Part shown: positions 44,552-54,345 of the stretch, one piece after another
Position numbering within the stretch: position 1 is the first letter of the stretch
Layout: each line of letters begins with the position of its first letter
Assembly (NCBI RefSeq): GCF_002208135.1
Contig: NZ_CP021646.1
Location: forward strand, 1,843,501 to 1,907,500
Source: Pseudoalteromonas piscicida
GTDB taxonomy: Bacteria; Pseudomonadota; Gammaproteobacteria; Enterobacterales; Alteromonadaceae
Length of the DNA: 64,000 nucleotides
Direction of reading: 5' to 3'
Notes under the pieces: model-generated
The model's input: the letters and a program-made list of their open reading frames with translations, nothing else
The model's database searches: none
What the model was told of the DNA's origin: nothing
Program-made: the position numbers and the translations under genes

Positions 44552-47500
44552 TTAATTTTCGGTCGTTATTTTCTTAAATGGTACTTTTATCGTAATTTCG
44601 ACACCTTGTAATTTCGCCGTTTTACAGCGGATCTCGCCTTTTAAAAGTTGCGTTACCAAATTATAAACAATATGCATGCCTAATCCGCATCCGCCTTGAT
44701 TACGTTTTGTTGTTACAAACGGTTCAAACAGCGTCTTTTGCATTGCTTCGTCCATGCCGACACCATTGTCGCTGTATACAATAGTCCAGTGGCTATCTGT
44801 TGCCTCGACTAACACGCTGACCGTGCCAGAGGCACTCCCTCAAACCCATGGATAATAGAGTTGTTAAATAGGTTTGCCATTATTTGATAAACCGCGCCTG
44901 GATAGGTGGAGAGATTTACGCCAGCATTCCCATCTATCGATAAATATACTTCTTTATTTTTAGCCAATGGTTTCAGTGAGTCGAATACATCATTGATATA
45001 TTCAAGCAGGTTAATATCACGCTCCGCCTCACTTGATTGATCCACTGCGACTTGTTTAAAGTTACTAATAAGGCTTTCTGCTCTTTGCAGATTGCGACTG
45101 ATCAGCAGATAGCCTTCTTGCTGTGCATCGATGGAGGTGACCAAATCTTTTTGCTTAAGGGTTTTATTCTCAAGCTTTTCTACCAGCTCAGATAAACAAT
45201 CTTCATTATGCGAAAGTGCGGTGATAGCTATACCTAACGGGGTGTTGATTTCATGCGCAACACCCGCAACCACAACACCCAAAGAAGCCATTTTTTCACT
45301 TTCAATTAAGTCTTCTTGCGTTTGCTTTAACTCAAACATTGCTTGCTCAAGTTTCTGATTCTTTTTATATAGCTCATCGGTGCGCATCGCGACTTTTATC
45401 TCAAGTTGCTCGTTTAACGACTGCAAAGCTTGTTGATGTGCTTTCAAGTCTGCAATATCTTTCAGTGCCCCCGCTATCCGCGTTGCCCTACCATTGTCAT
45501 CTCGAGCCACCACTTTTCCTCTGTCTAATACCCAGATCCATTCTCCTTGTTGATCTTTGACTCGAATAGACAGTTCATACACGTCTTCACGTCCGTCGAC
45601 ACAGGATTGAAGACGCTCCTCAAGTAACACACAATCCTTTGGGTGTACAAACTGGTCAAGTTCATCGAGGATGAGTTTATCTTGGAGATGACTAAAATCG
45701 ATCCTTGGATTTACGCTGTAACGATAAATTTTACCCGACTCAACATGCCAATCCCAAAGTTCATCACCACTCGCCCACAATGACAACTCTAACCGCTCTT
45801 GTAGCGCAGACATTTTCTGATTATCCCGCAGTACTTGTTGATAGCGCCGTTGTCTCGCTCGAACAAATGCAGCGATGATCAGCACCATGACTAGGGTATA
45901 TAGGGTTTTCGAGTAAGCATTCCACCAAATTGGTGCGTCGATATAAATACTAAATTCATGAACGGGTGACTGCATATTAAAGCGGTTCACTGTATAGGTT
46001 TCTACTCGATAGGTGCCGGGTTCAAGCTGGAGTAAGTTTATTTGCCGTGCTCCATTTGCAAGTTTTAACCATTTGTCGCTTAATCCTTTAATACGGTAAT
46101 AAAAGTTCAGCTTCTCAGAACCAAAATCCAAGCTTGAATATTGTAGCGATATAATATTTTGGTCATAGCGTAGCCGCAATGAACCCGCAAGCTCCGGTGC
46201 GACCGTGAGGATCCCATCTAGACTTGGCTTTAATGGCTCGCCTAGTAATTCGATAGTGGAAACCAAAATAGGTCGCGCGGTATTTGAAATTGATACATTC
46301 TGAGGAAAAAATTGATTAAAGCCTTTGGCTCCGCCCATAAAAATTCGGCCATCAGGGGCTTTCCACGCGGCATTGTAGTTAAACTCATGTGCCTGTACTC
46401 CATCAATGGGTAAAAAGTTATCAATGGCAAAGTCCATTACATTGACGCGCGACAGCCCACCACTGGTACCAAGCCACATGTATTCGTAGTCATCATAAAC
46501 TAGCCCCCATACAGCTTGGTTTCCTAGTCCTTCTTGCTCACCAATAGTTCGAACAACTTTCATTTGTTTATCAACTAAACTAATACCCGCTTCACTTGCA
46601 ACCCAGATACGTTGCCAAGGATCTTCATCTATCATAAAAACCAAATTCGACTTTAAGCCATCCTCCGTGCTGAGGTTATGAAGCTGACCTTTACTAAATT
46701 TGAACAAGCCCTCACCTATAGAACCAAACCATAAGTCCTGTCCGACCACTTTAAACGAAGACACATGTGAAGGCGCATCTGAACGATTTTCAAAAAACTG
46801 CATTAAGGTTTTCGACTCTTCGTCGTACCTCATTAGACCCAGCGTCCGAGAACTTACTAATATCTGTGATTGGTACTCAATGACGTCATTAAAACTGAGC
46901 TCTGGGCCATTGTCTGAGTCTGGCATCAGATGACTGATTTCCCCTTGAGTTAAGGCATATCTAACAACACCATCGCCTCTTGTTGTTACCCACAAGGTAT
47001 CATCATAAATTTTTACTTGAGTGATAAAGCTTCCTCTGATTGCAGACAAACTCGGGAAAATTCGATGCGCTTCGATAAAGCTCGATTTTTGATAAATATA
47101 TAAACCGGATGACGTACCTATCCAAAAACGCTCGCTACTGTCTAATGCAAAATTTCTGACATCGGGATGCCCCAAAGGGGCGTGCGGAAAATTTTGTTCT
47201 CCCACATGGCCGAACGACTCGCTCAGTTGGCTAAAGAAGTGCAGCCCCTGTGATTCCGTACCAATCCATAAATCGCCATTTCTATCCCGTTGAACGCTCA
47301 GAACATTGTTGTCTTGTAGTCCATCATATTGCTCTACACGACGATACCAATGCCGTTTTATATTACCTTGCAGGTCTAAAATAAACACACCCGTATTGGA
47401 GGCGACGAGTATTTCATTCGCCCTTACTTTAATTTGATGAATGCTAAGATTTACTTTCGCGCTGACCGACTTTTGCCATTGCACTTTATTAAACTGAGTG

Positions 47501-48243
47501 TCGAAACTAATGATTTTATCATCCGCATCAACAATGAATATCCGTCCATGGGAAAGCGACAGTGTTTTAAATTCACCTTCCAACAACACGTTCGCACCGA
47601 CTTTGTCTTTTGGCTGACTGACTAAACCATCAGCATTGAGGTAAACAAACGCATCTCTTGTTTCTTGGACTTCACGAACAAATTTACCGGTTAAATAGAG
47701 TTTTTCAGGCGTTAAAGTTTGGTAGTTAACTCGATAAGCATCACCTTCTTCTGTTGATACAGTGACTGATTCTCCATAACAGGCCACTTTTCTAACCCTG
47801 TCGGAGCCCACCGCCTCATTCTGTGCAGCTAAAATAGAGCGAAAGGTCCCCGCTTCAGTATCGTATATGCTAAGCCCAGTGCTTGTTCCGACCCAGATAT
47901 ACTTGCCGCTATGACATAGCGAGGTAATAAAGCCACCTGAGAGGTGATGTTTGGAGTTCTGTTTTACTTCAAATTGAACAAAATCATGACCATCAAAACG
48001 ATTTAGGCCTGACTGTGTGCCAACCCAAATGTACCCGAGTTGATCTTGCGTAATGGCAGTTATCGTGACCTGAGTGAGGCCAGAGTTATAGTCGTAGCGG
48101 CGCATAACCTGCGCTGTATCGCTAAATTCGGGAAAACTGGCTGCACAAGGAAAGCTCGGTAATAACAATAGCAGTAACACACAAAACCATTTCAGTGTGC
48201 TGTATGGTACAACGAACAGATACATGCGCTTGAGTAAAGTCAT
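44552..48243 (-). CDS. Two-component sensor kinase with periplasmic propeller, frameshifted
   Basis: About 1230 residues when joined. A signal/TM segment at 18-36 is followed by a periplasmic double beta-propeller with repeated Reg_prop motifs (YIWVGTQSGLNRFDG, LWIGTESQGLHFF, RIWVASEAGISLV, MWLGTSGGLSRV), a Y_Y_Y domain (FYYRIKGLSDKWLKL) and a TM helix near 790. Inside are a PAS/PAC domain, a coiled coil, HisKA with VAGVAHEINTPLG and HATPase with NLFNNSIIHGFEG. The frame breaks near 44837 (GAGGG, one G short); SDNGVGM and GGCGLGMHIVY follow in the other frame. No receiver or DNA-binding domain. It likely senses a polymer breakdown product. Confidence 0.88.
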
Positions 48244-48406
48244 ATAGTCGAGATGTTAGCCCGCGTTATATTAACTATAGCAAAAGCGAAAAAGAGCATG
48301 TGTTTTTTGATGGGTTTAGCGCATCACGCAAGCTGACACGTATAGCCAAGCTAAGCTGCGAATAGCTGAAAACGGTTTATTCAGCCTTCAGGTCACTTAC
48401 TAGGAC

Positions 48407-50245
48407 TTACAACTCAAAATGACTGTGGATCCCAGATCCGTGCAGTAGTTCATACTTTTCGAGTAAGCCATTCTCAAGCGTTACTAAGCTAATCGCAGAG
48501 TCAGACACCAAATAACCATGCTTTTTCAGCGATGAAGGATGCTTACTTACTGATAACTGCCAACGTTTCGTAAAGAGATTCAGAGGGCTATATTTGGCGT
48601 ATAAAATCGTGTCCATTTTATCTAAGATATTGATAAGCGGCTTTGGAAATTCGTTCTTTATCCCTGATGCAGTTAACTGCCAAATTCGGTTATCATGACG
48701 ACCAAAACGTGCCTGAACCGAAAAACAAAATGAATAATGTACGTCTCCAGAGAGTATAATAGTTTCTTTAGGTGTATCTGGACGCTTAAAAATTTCAATG
48801 AGCTTTTTCGCAGCCCCCTCATGTGCCATCCAGTTTTCCACATCCACCACCAACGGTTCACCAAAGGTATTAAATATGGCTTGTATGGTTTCGATTGCCT
48901 TTACTCCAAATACCGGGGCTGGGCTTACCATCAATACTGCACTGTGGTCGATAAGCGTGTCTTGCAGCTCCATCAACATTTCCCAGTCGAGTAAACCACT
49001 CGGTTCATTGAAATCTTGTTCATTACGCCAGCGATGTGTACGGGTATCTAGCACCACCACTTTTGGGAAGGTATCTAAACAATAGTGCCAATGTGTGAAT
49101 CGACGAACTTTTTTGTCAAACGCCGAAAAGTGCCATTCGTTGTTAATTAGGCTTGCATTAAACTCTTTTGTCAGCGCCCCACTATATTCAAATGCATCAT
49201 TACCAATGCCTTGAAACAGCCAATAGCTAATAATGCCATTACTGATGATGCGGCGACTCACTTTATGGTTCGCAATTGCCTGCTCCCATTTAGCCGTCAA
49301 ATTCCAATCATCGGTCACATCATGGTCGTCAAACATCATCAGAATGGGCACGTTCGCACACAACCGCTCAGCACTAGGCAGCGTTTCAACAAAGCCTTTT
49401 AGGGCGTCAAGTTCAGACTCGAATATTCGCCTAACTTTATCGTTGCCACCGTCATAATGAAGCACGTCAAAGTTAACCAATTGCCAAGCAAGATGAGAGA
49501 AGTTTAGCAAGTAACAGGCAACAAACTCTTCGAAGAAAATAAGGTGATTAAAGGCCTTAACACTTGAAAAGTGTGGTTCATCCTTTCGAAACCAATAGCC
49601 CGGCGAAAACTTAGAGCGCTCTTGCCATGGCGTCTTCGGTAGATATAAGTGACGATGGTACAGCTGAGCTTGTTGATCAGCAGGTAGGTGCACTGGCAGT
49701 TTAGTTTCTTTAAACAAACCCAATCGCGCTACAAGTTGGTGAATAGCCAACAACATGGCGCCAGCAACATCATCTGCGTAGATCTGATCGCCAGAAAAAA
49801 TACACAAGTCAGCACCTAACTCACCAAGCTCGCGCTGCTGCTCCTGCCACTGATCCGCAGTATGTAGGCTGTCTTTGGAGTGATGGTGCGGATTACGGCA
49901 TGAGCCATGCAATATCTGATTCAGTTTGGCCGGTATCGCAAAGCTGAGCGATTCACCGTAACGCAGATAATCTGGCTTATACACAGCACCGTTAATGAGC
50001 ACTTGATACTCTAGAAGCTGCCCCGTTGGCAATGCCTCCTCGCTGCAGATCATCAAAAAATGTAAAAAGCAGGCTGCTCCGAGCTGAAAGGTCTCAACCT
50101 CACATCGACTTTGGTGGGCCAATAGCGAAGCCGAGATGTCCACCGCTTCACAAGTCACAAGCTGGATACAAATTTTACTTTGCTCAGCTCGCCGCACTTG
50201 CGGGCCCATCAACACCTGAGGTAGCTGATTAAGTTGTGCTACCAT
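48407..50245 (-). CDS. PhoD-like phosphodiesterase/alkaline phosphatase family protein
   Basis: 612-residue metallophosphatase-like protein. Metal-binding segments are FSGDQIYADDVAGAM, MMFDDHDVTDDWN and LSGDVHYSFCF, with the N-terminal GSCRNPHHHSKD. Unlike secreted PhoD it has no Tat or Sec signal, so it is probably cytosolic and its substrate is not clear. The start overlaps the tatD stop by 17 bases, and no good ribosome site is seen, which suggests translational coupling. Last gene of the tmk operon. Confidence 0.82.
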   Translation of the reverse strand: MVAQLNQLPQVLMGPQVRRAEQSKICIQLVTCEAVDISASLLAHQSRCEVETFQLGAACFLHFLMICSEEALPTGQLLEYQVLINGAVYKPDYLRYGESLSFAIPAKLNQILHGSCRNPHHHSKDSLHTADQWQEQQRELGELGADLCIFSGDQIYADDVAGAMLLAIHQLVARLGLFKETKLPVHLPADQQAQLYHRHLYLPKTPWQERSKFSPGYWFRKDEPHFSSVKAFNHLIFFEEFVACYLLNFSHLAWQLVNFDVLHYDGGNDKVRRIFESELDALKGFVETLPSAERLCANVPILMMFDDHDVTDDWNLTAKWEQAIANHKVSRRIISNGIISYWLFQGIGNDAFEYSGALTKEFNASLINNEWHFSAFDKKVRRFTHWHYCLDTFPKVVVLDTRTHRWRNEQDFNEPSGLLDWEMLMELQDTLIDHSAVLMVSPAPVFGVKAIETIQAIFNTFGEPLVVDVENWMAHEGAAKKLIEIFKRPDTPKETIILSGDVHYSFCFSVQARFGRHDNRIWQLTASGIKNEFPKPLINILDKMDTILYAKYSPLNLFTKRWQLSVSKHPSSLKKHGYLVSDSAISLVTLENGLLEKYELLHGSGIHSHFEL

Positions 50246-51023
50246 CTTGGCGTTTCACCAAATTAAATAAAGAATAAAAGTTATTCGTGGTTTGCTCTGC
50301 AAGCGCTTTGTAGCTCATTCCTTTTAAGTCAGCAATATAATATGCAACGTCTTGTACATAAGCAGGCTGGTTAGTTTTACCACGATGCGGTACGGGTGCA
50401 AGATAAGGTGAGTCGGTTTCAATAAGCAATCGATCCATCGGAATTTGCTTAACGACTTCCTGAAGCGCTGTCGCATTTTTAAACGTCACAATACCCGAAA
50501 TTGAAATGTAAAAACCAAGATCTAGTGCCTGCTTTGCCATCGGCCAATCTTCGGTGAAACAGTGCAGCACGCCACCGCAATTCTGCGCATTGTGGGCACG
50601 CATGATGTCTATCGTGTCCGCTTTTGCATCGCGAGTATGGATGATCAGTGGTTTTTGCAGCTGATTAGCTACGTCTATGTGTCCAGCAAAGCTTTCTTGC
50701 TGTACCTGATGTGTGTCTTTTGAATAATAATAATCTAACCCAGTTTCACCAATAGCAACTACTTTATCATTACTTGCCAGTCGCACTAGCCTTTCAACAT
50801 CCAGTTTATCTTTTTGGTCCAGTGGATGTACCCCACAAGATGCAGAAACATCATCAAAATGAGCTATTTTTTCTAACATGGATGGAAATTGGTCTAGCGT
50901 CACGCTAACACATAAAAAGTGTTCTACTTGTTTTTGTCTCGCGTTGCTGAGTACTTCTTCAAGGCTTAGGCCTAACTTTTCAAAATCGAGTCTATCTAAG
51001 TGACAGTGAGAGTCTACAATCAT
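50229..51023 (-). CDS. TatD-family metal-dependent hydrolase (YcfH-like)
   Basis: 264-residue TIM-barrel metallo-hydrolase: VDSHCHLDRL (HxH), GETGLDYYY (Glu ligand), IIHTRDA, VLHCFTEDW and LLIETDSPYLAP. It matches the YcfH branch that sits in the tmk-holB operon of enterobacteria; DNase or D-aminoacyl-tRNA deacylase activity is known for family members. The ATG at 51023 is preferred over an upstream frame because it begins MIVDSHCH. It overlaps the PhoD-like gene. Confidence 0.92.
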   Translation of the reverse strand: MIVDSHCHLDRLDFEKLGLSLEEVLSNARQKQVEHFLCVSVTLDQFPSMLEKIAHFDDVSASCGVHPLDQKDKLDVERLVRLASNDKVVAIGETGLDYYYSKDTHQVQQESFAGHIDVANQLQKPLIIHTRDAKADTIDIMRAHNAQNCGGVLHCFTEDWPMAKQALDLGFYISISGIVTFKNATALQEVVKQIPMDRLLIETDSPYLAPVPHRGKTNQPAYVQDVAYYIADLKGMSYKALAEQTTNNFYSLFNLVKRQDGSTT

Positions 51024-51030
51024 ACTGGCT

Positions 51031-51354
51031 CTACATGGTGTAAGTTGGTTTATCTGAATGCAAAGTCGCACCCAAAAGCTTGTTTATTTTATCGTTCAGA
51101 GCTGGCGCGTCAACAAACGCAACGCCAACACCAGGAGGATTAGAATTTTGCGCGCCTTGCGGTGTTAACCAAGCAACGACCACATCGACTTCGTCCGCTT
51201 CTAGGGCATCTGGCAAAGTTACTCTGAGCTTTAACTCTTGTCCCATATCAAAGTGAGCATTGGACTTGATAAATATGCCACCGGATTTCAGAAATGGCAT
51301 ATAACAACGATATAGCTCATCTAAATCTTCAAAATCCGCAAGTAACTCTTGCAT
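51031..51354 (-). CDS. pilZ: PilZ-domain protein
   Basis: 107-residue PilZ-type protein: YMPFLKSGGIFIKSN, VVVAWLTPQGAQNSNPPGVGVAFV. It corresponds to the PilZ of type IV pilus biogenesis encoded next to holB in Pseudomonas and relatives; this class usually does not bind c-di-GMP, and the RxxxR motif is indeed absent. It is needed there for pilus assembly with FimX/PilB. GAGGTG precedes the ATG. Between holB (11 bases) and tatD (7 bases). Confidence 0.88.
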   Translation of the reverse strand: MQELLADFEDLDELYRCYMPFLKSGGIFIKSNAHFDMGQELKLRVTLPDALEADEVDVVVAWLTPQGAQNSNPPGVGVAFVDAPALNDKINKLLGATLHSDKPTYTM

Positions 51355-51365
51355 GCACCACCTCT

Positions 51366-52274
51366 TTATAGCTGTTTTTGTAAGGCAAAAAGTAAATTTG
51401 AAATGCTAAGGTTTTGATTTAACCCTAACACATTTTTCTGTTCGTACATAAAACGATGTACTACGTTGACTAAGTCTTGGTATTGCGTAAAACTCAAACC
51501 ATTGCCTTGTCTCATCGCTCCTTTAAGACGCTTGAGTAAAAAACGGGCGAATACATCGCTCATTGCACTTTGCTTTAATAATATCTTTTCAACCGTTTGC
51601 GCACTCTCTGCCGTTAGCTGATTCGCTGCATCATAAAGCGCTGTCACATCGTTAAGCACACCTTCTTGCTGCCACGCTTCGATAATCAATGGCTGTAGAG
51701 AAAATTCATCAAACCAAGGAAAATCACAAGCGACATTTCTAGCAGCCAGCCACTGCGCAGCCTCTGCTTGGTTGGGCGAGTGTACCGCTACTTTATTACA
51801 ACGGCTCAAAATGGTGGCAGGTAATTTACTGTCATCATCGCTGGTAACGACCAAATAACGATTAGCATTTGGCTCTTCAAGTGTTTTTAACAGCGCATTA
51901 GCGGCTGAATGGGTCATCAAATGCGATTGTTCAATCAACGCGACTTTATTGCCACCTTGCTGCGCAGAATGGTTTAAGAAATGCGTAATTTCGCGAATTT
52001 CATCCACCCCGATTGATTTCCCCTCTGGCACTATGCTCAGTCTATCTGGGTGATTACCGGCTAAATTCAAGTTACACGGCTTACATTGCCCGCAGGCAGT
52101 TAAATGTTGTGGATGTAAGCATAAGAGTGCATCAGCTAAGTGCGACGCAAGCAGAGACTTTCCCACCCCTTTTTTACCCGATAACAGCTGAGCGTGATGC
52201 AAGCGGCTATTTTGCTGTGCCCGAGCAAGATAACTCAGAGATCCGTTGAGCCAACTTGGAAGCAAATTATTCAT
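51366..52274 (-). CDS. holB: DNA polymerase III delta-prime subunit
   Basis: 302-residue clamp-loader subunit. AAA+ fold with P-loop-like GKKGVGKS, a zinc-binding cysteine set (CLHPQHLTACGQCKPC) and sensor-1 region NALLKTLEEPNANRYLVVTSDDDSKLPATILSRCN (quoted in part). The C-terminal helical domain is more variable. It overlaps tmk by eight bases, the standard tmk-holB order. Confidence 0.94.
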   Translation of the reverse strand: MNNLLPSWLNGSLSYLARAQQNSRLHHAQLLSGKKGVGKSLLASHLADALLCLHPQHLTACGQCKPCNLNLAGNHPDRLSIVPEGKSIGVDEIREITHFLNHSAQQGGNKVALIEQSHLMTHSAANALLKTLEEPNANRYLVVTSDDDSKLPATILSRCNKVAVHSPNQAEAAQWLAARNVACDFPWFDEFSLQPLIIEAWQQEGVLNDVTALYDAANQLTAESAQTVEKILLKQSAMSDVFARFLLKRLKGAMRQGNGLSFTQYQDLVNVVHRFMYEQKNVLGLNQNLSISNLLFALQKQL

Positions 52275-52920
52275 TGCTATCCACGGGAAGGTGTTTGGCT
52301 ATCAAACTATCAAGCAGTTCAATACTTTGCTCAAGCACTTGCGCTTTACTTTGACTGGCATCAATTACTGTGAACCGAGTAGGTTCATTCTTCGCTTGAA
52401 CGAGATATCCCTCACGTGCACGCAGCAAAAATTGTTGCTTTTCATCTTCGAGTCTATCTAACCCCTCACCTCTTGATTTTACTCGCTTTAAGCCCTCTTC
52501 GGGGTCTAAGTCCAAAATCAAATTCATGTCTGGGCGAAAACCGCCGAGCGCAAGCTCATTAATAGTTGTGATGGTGGCAAGATCGAGCCCTCTTGCATAA
52601 TGTTGAAAACTAAATGTTGCAGCATCAAATCGGTCAGAAATAACGACCTTACCTTGCTCAAGTGCTGGAATGATCTTTTCGCGAACATGCTGAGCACGGG
52701 CGGCTCCAAACAGCATGAGTTCGGTCATGTCTGCCATTTCTGGGGTTGAGGGGTCAAGAATGATCTCTCTGATCTTCTCAGAGATCTCTGTTCCACCGGG
52801 TTCACGAGTCATCACAACTTCAATACCGCGCTGTTTTAAATGCGCTTCCAGTCCGGCAATAACTGTCGTTTTTCCTGCGCCATTGCTGCCATCGCAGACC
52901 AGCATAAACCCTTTTTTCAT
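52267..52920 (-). CDS. tmk: Thymidylate kinase
   Basis: 217-residue enzyme phosphorylating dTMP to dTDP. P-loop DGSNGAGKTT, the TREPGGTEISEKIRE loop, the DRFDAATFSFQHYARGLD region and the lid motif SRGEGLDRLE are all present. First gene of the tmk-holB-pilZ-tatD-phoD operon. pabC/yceG, often upstream in relatives, are absent here; a solute-binding protein gene lies divergently instead. Confidence 0.95.
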   Translation of the reverse strand: MKKGFMLVCDGSNGAGKTTVIAGLEAHLKQRGIEVVMTREPGGTEISEKIREIILDPSTPEMADMTELMLFGAARAQHVREKIIPALEQGKVVISDRFDAATFSFQHYARGLDLATITTINELALGGFRPDMNLILDLDPEEGLKRVKSRGEGLDRLEDEKQQFLLRAREGYLVQAKNEPTRFTVIDASQSKAQVLEQSIELLDSLIAKHLPVDSNE

Positions 52921-53157
52921 AGCAAGGACGTACTCATCATTCTTATTTGGCCGTTATTTTATCGTGTTTTAGTGAATTATTCACGAATGAAATAGAATTG
53001 AATGGCCTAATAATTTGAATTTGTCATTCTGAAAAGAATTTAAAACAGAAAAATTTGGTCTACAATAACAAACACATCCGATTAGTTTTATGTAAGAAAC
53101 GTCCAATGCTGAGCAACGTTAACATACCTTTTAGGCCCGCGAAGGAAGCGTATTGAT

Positions 53158-54345
53158 ATGCAGGGTAAAATTCTTTGGTTGATGTTCATGTTACTTTTTC
53201 TGGTTTATAGCCCAGTAAATGCGCGTGCAAGTGAACCGCTAGAGATTGATGTCGCAGTAGGGCTAGAGAACTTTGACTTCCAGCCGTTATTTGAAGAATT
53301 CAGTGCGAAAACAGGTATTAAAGTTAATATTCTTGCCTTTAACAACAATCAGTTAAAAAGCGAATTATTGCTCTATGCAGATGCCCTACAACTGCCAGAT
53401 GCGGTTATTATTCCCAGCGATTATATGGGATTGTCAGAGCTGCAATTTTCTCAAGTGCCAGAGTCTTGGTTGAGCAAAACCCTCACACAGAAAGTCATCA
53501 AAAACAGTAAGGTCAATGGTGAACTTAAGGGCGTGCCAATTATGTATGGCAACCACCTTGTTCTCTATTACAACCGTGCGCTTGTGCCACACCCGATTAC
53601 GGACTTGCGAACCTATGCCCAGCAAGCAATAGCAGACAAACCAACATTAGGCTGGAATTTTTATGAAATGTATTGGTTTGTGACCTTCGCAAACGCGCTT
53701 CAGCCCAACCTCATCCAAGCCGGCGTGCCACAGCTCGACACCAAGGCGATGCGCCTCGCAATTTCAAATTATCAATCGCTCCTCAACAGCGGCGTAATTG
53801 ACGCTGACTGTGTTTACCAATGCTTAATGAATCGGTTTAAGACCGGTAAGCTTGATTATTTTGTGAATGGAATTTGGGCATATCGTCAACTTAAAGACAA
53901 GCTTAAAGACGACTTAGCAATCGCGCCTTTACCGATGTGGGGTAATCATCGACTTAGGTCTCTAGCATCGTCTCATGTACTGGCTTTTCCTGCCAATGGC
54001 ATAGAATCTAAAAAAGGCCCGTATCTAAAGCTGCTTGTTGACTTCATGCAAAGCCAGAAGGTACAAGATAAACTGTGGGATGAACTCAATGCGCTGCCAG
54101 CGAATGGCGACAGCTTAGCTGAACTTACGAAGCGCGACGACCAAGCGCTGTCTCAACTGATTGCCTCTTTGCAAGAAACCTATCCACAACCTAATGAGCC
54201 TATTATGGCCTACGTTTGGGAAGCCATGTTAAAGGGACTAACACGCTATTTAGGTGGTGTGTATAGTGTCGAAGAAACGACACAATATATGCAATTTATC
54301 GTCACAAAGTCGGGACAGAATGAAAGCAAATCGCAGCATCGTTGA
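53158..54345 (+). CDS. Periplasmic extracellular solute-binding protein, sensor-associated
   Basis: 395-residue family 1-type solute-binding protein. The signal peptide (ILWLMFMLLFLVYSPVNARA) is followed by a bilobal domain: EFSAKTGIKVNILAFNN, PDAVIIPSDYM, GVPIMYGNHLVLYYNRALV, YFVNGIWAYRQLKD, PLPMWG and NGIESKKGPYLKLLVDFMQS, similar to maltose-binding-type proteins. No permease or ATPase is nearby; instead its 3' end overlaps the hybrid kinase gene by 26 bases. It probably delivers a bound sugar or other ligand to the kinase as a co-sensor. The AAGGA site is about 12 bases before the ATG, a long spacing. Confidence 0.85.
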   Translation: MQGKILWLMFMLLFLVYSPVNARASEPLEIDVAVGLENFDFQPLFEEFSAKTGIKVNILAFNNNQLKSELLLYADALQLPDAVIIPSDYMGLSELQFSQVPESWLSKTLTQKVIKNSKVNGELKGVPIMYGNHLVLYYNRALVPHPITDLRTYAQQAIADKPTLGWNFYEMYWFVTFANALQPNLIQAGVPQLDTKAMRLAISNYQSLLNSGVIDADCVYQCLMNRFKTGKLDYFVNGIWAYRQLKDKLKDDLAIAPLPMWGNHRLRSLASSHVLAFPANGIESKKGPYLKLLVDFMQSQKVQDKLWDELNALPANGDSLAELTKRDDQALSQLIASLQETYPQPNEPIMAYVWEAMLKGLTRYLGGVYSVEETTQYMQFIVTKSGQNESKSQHR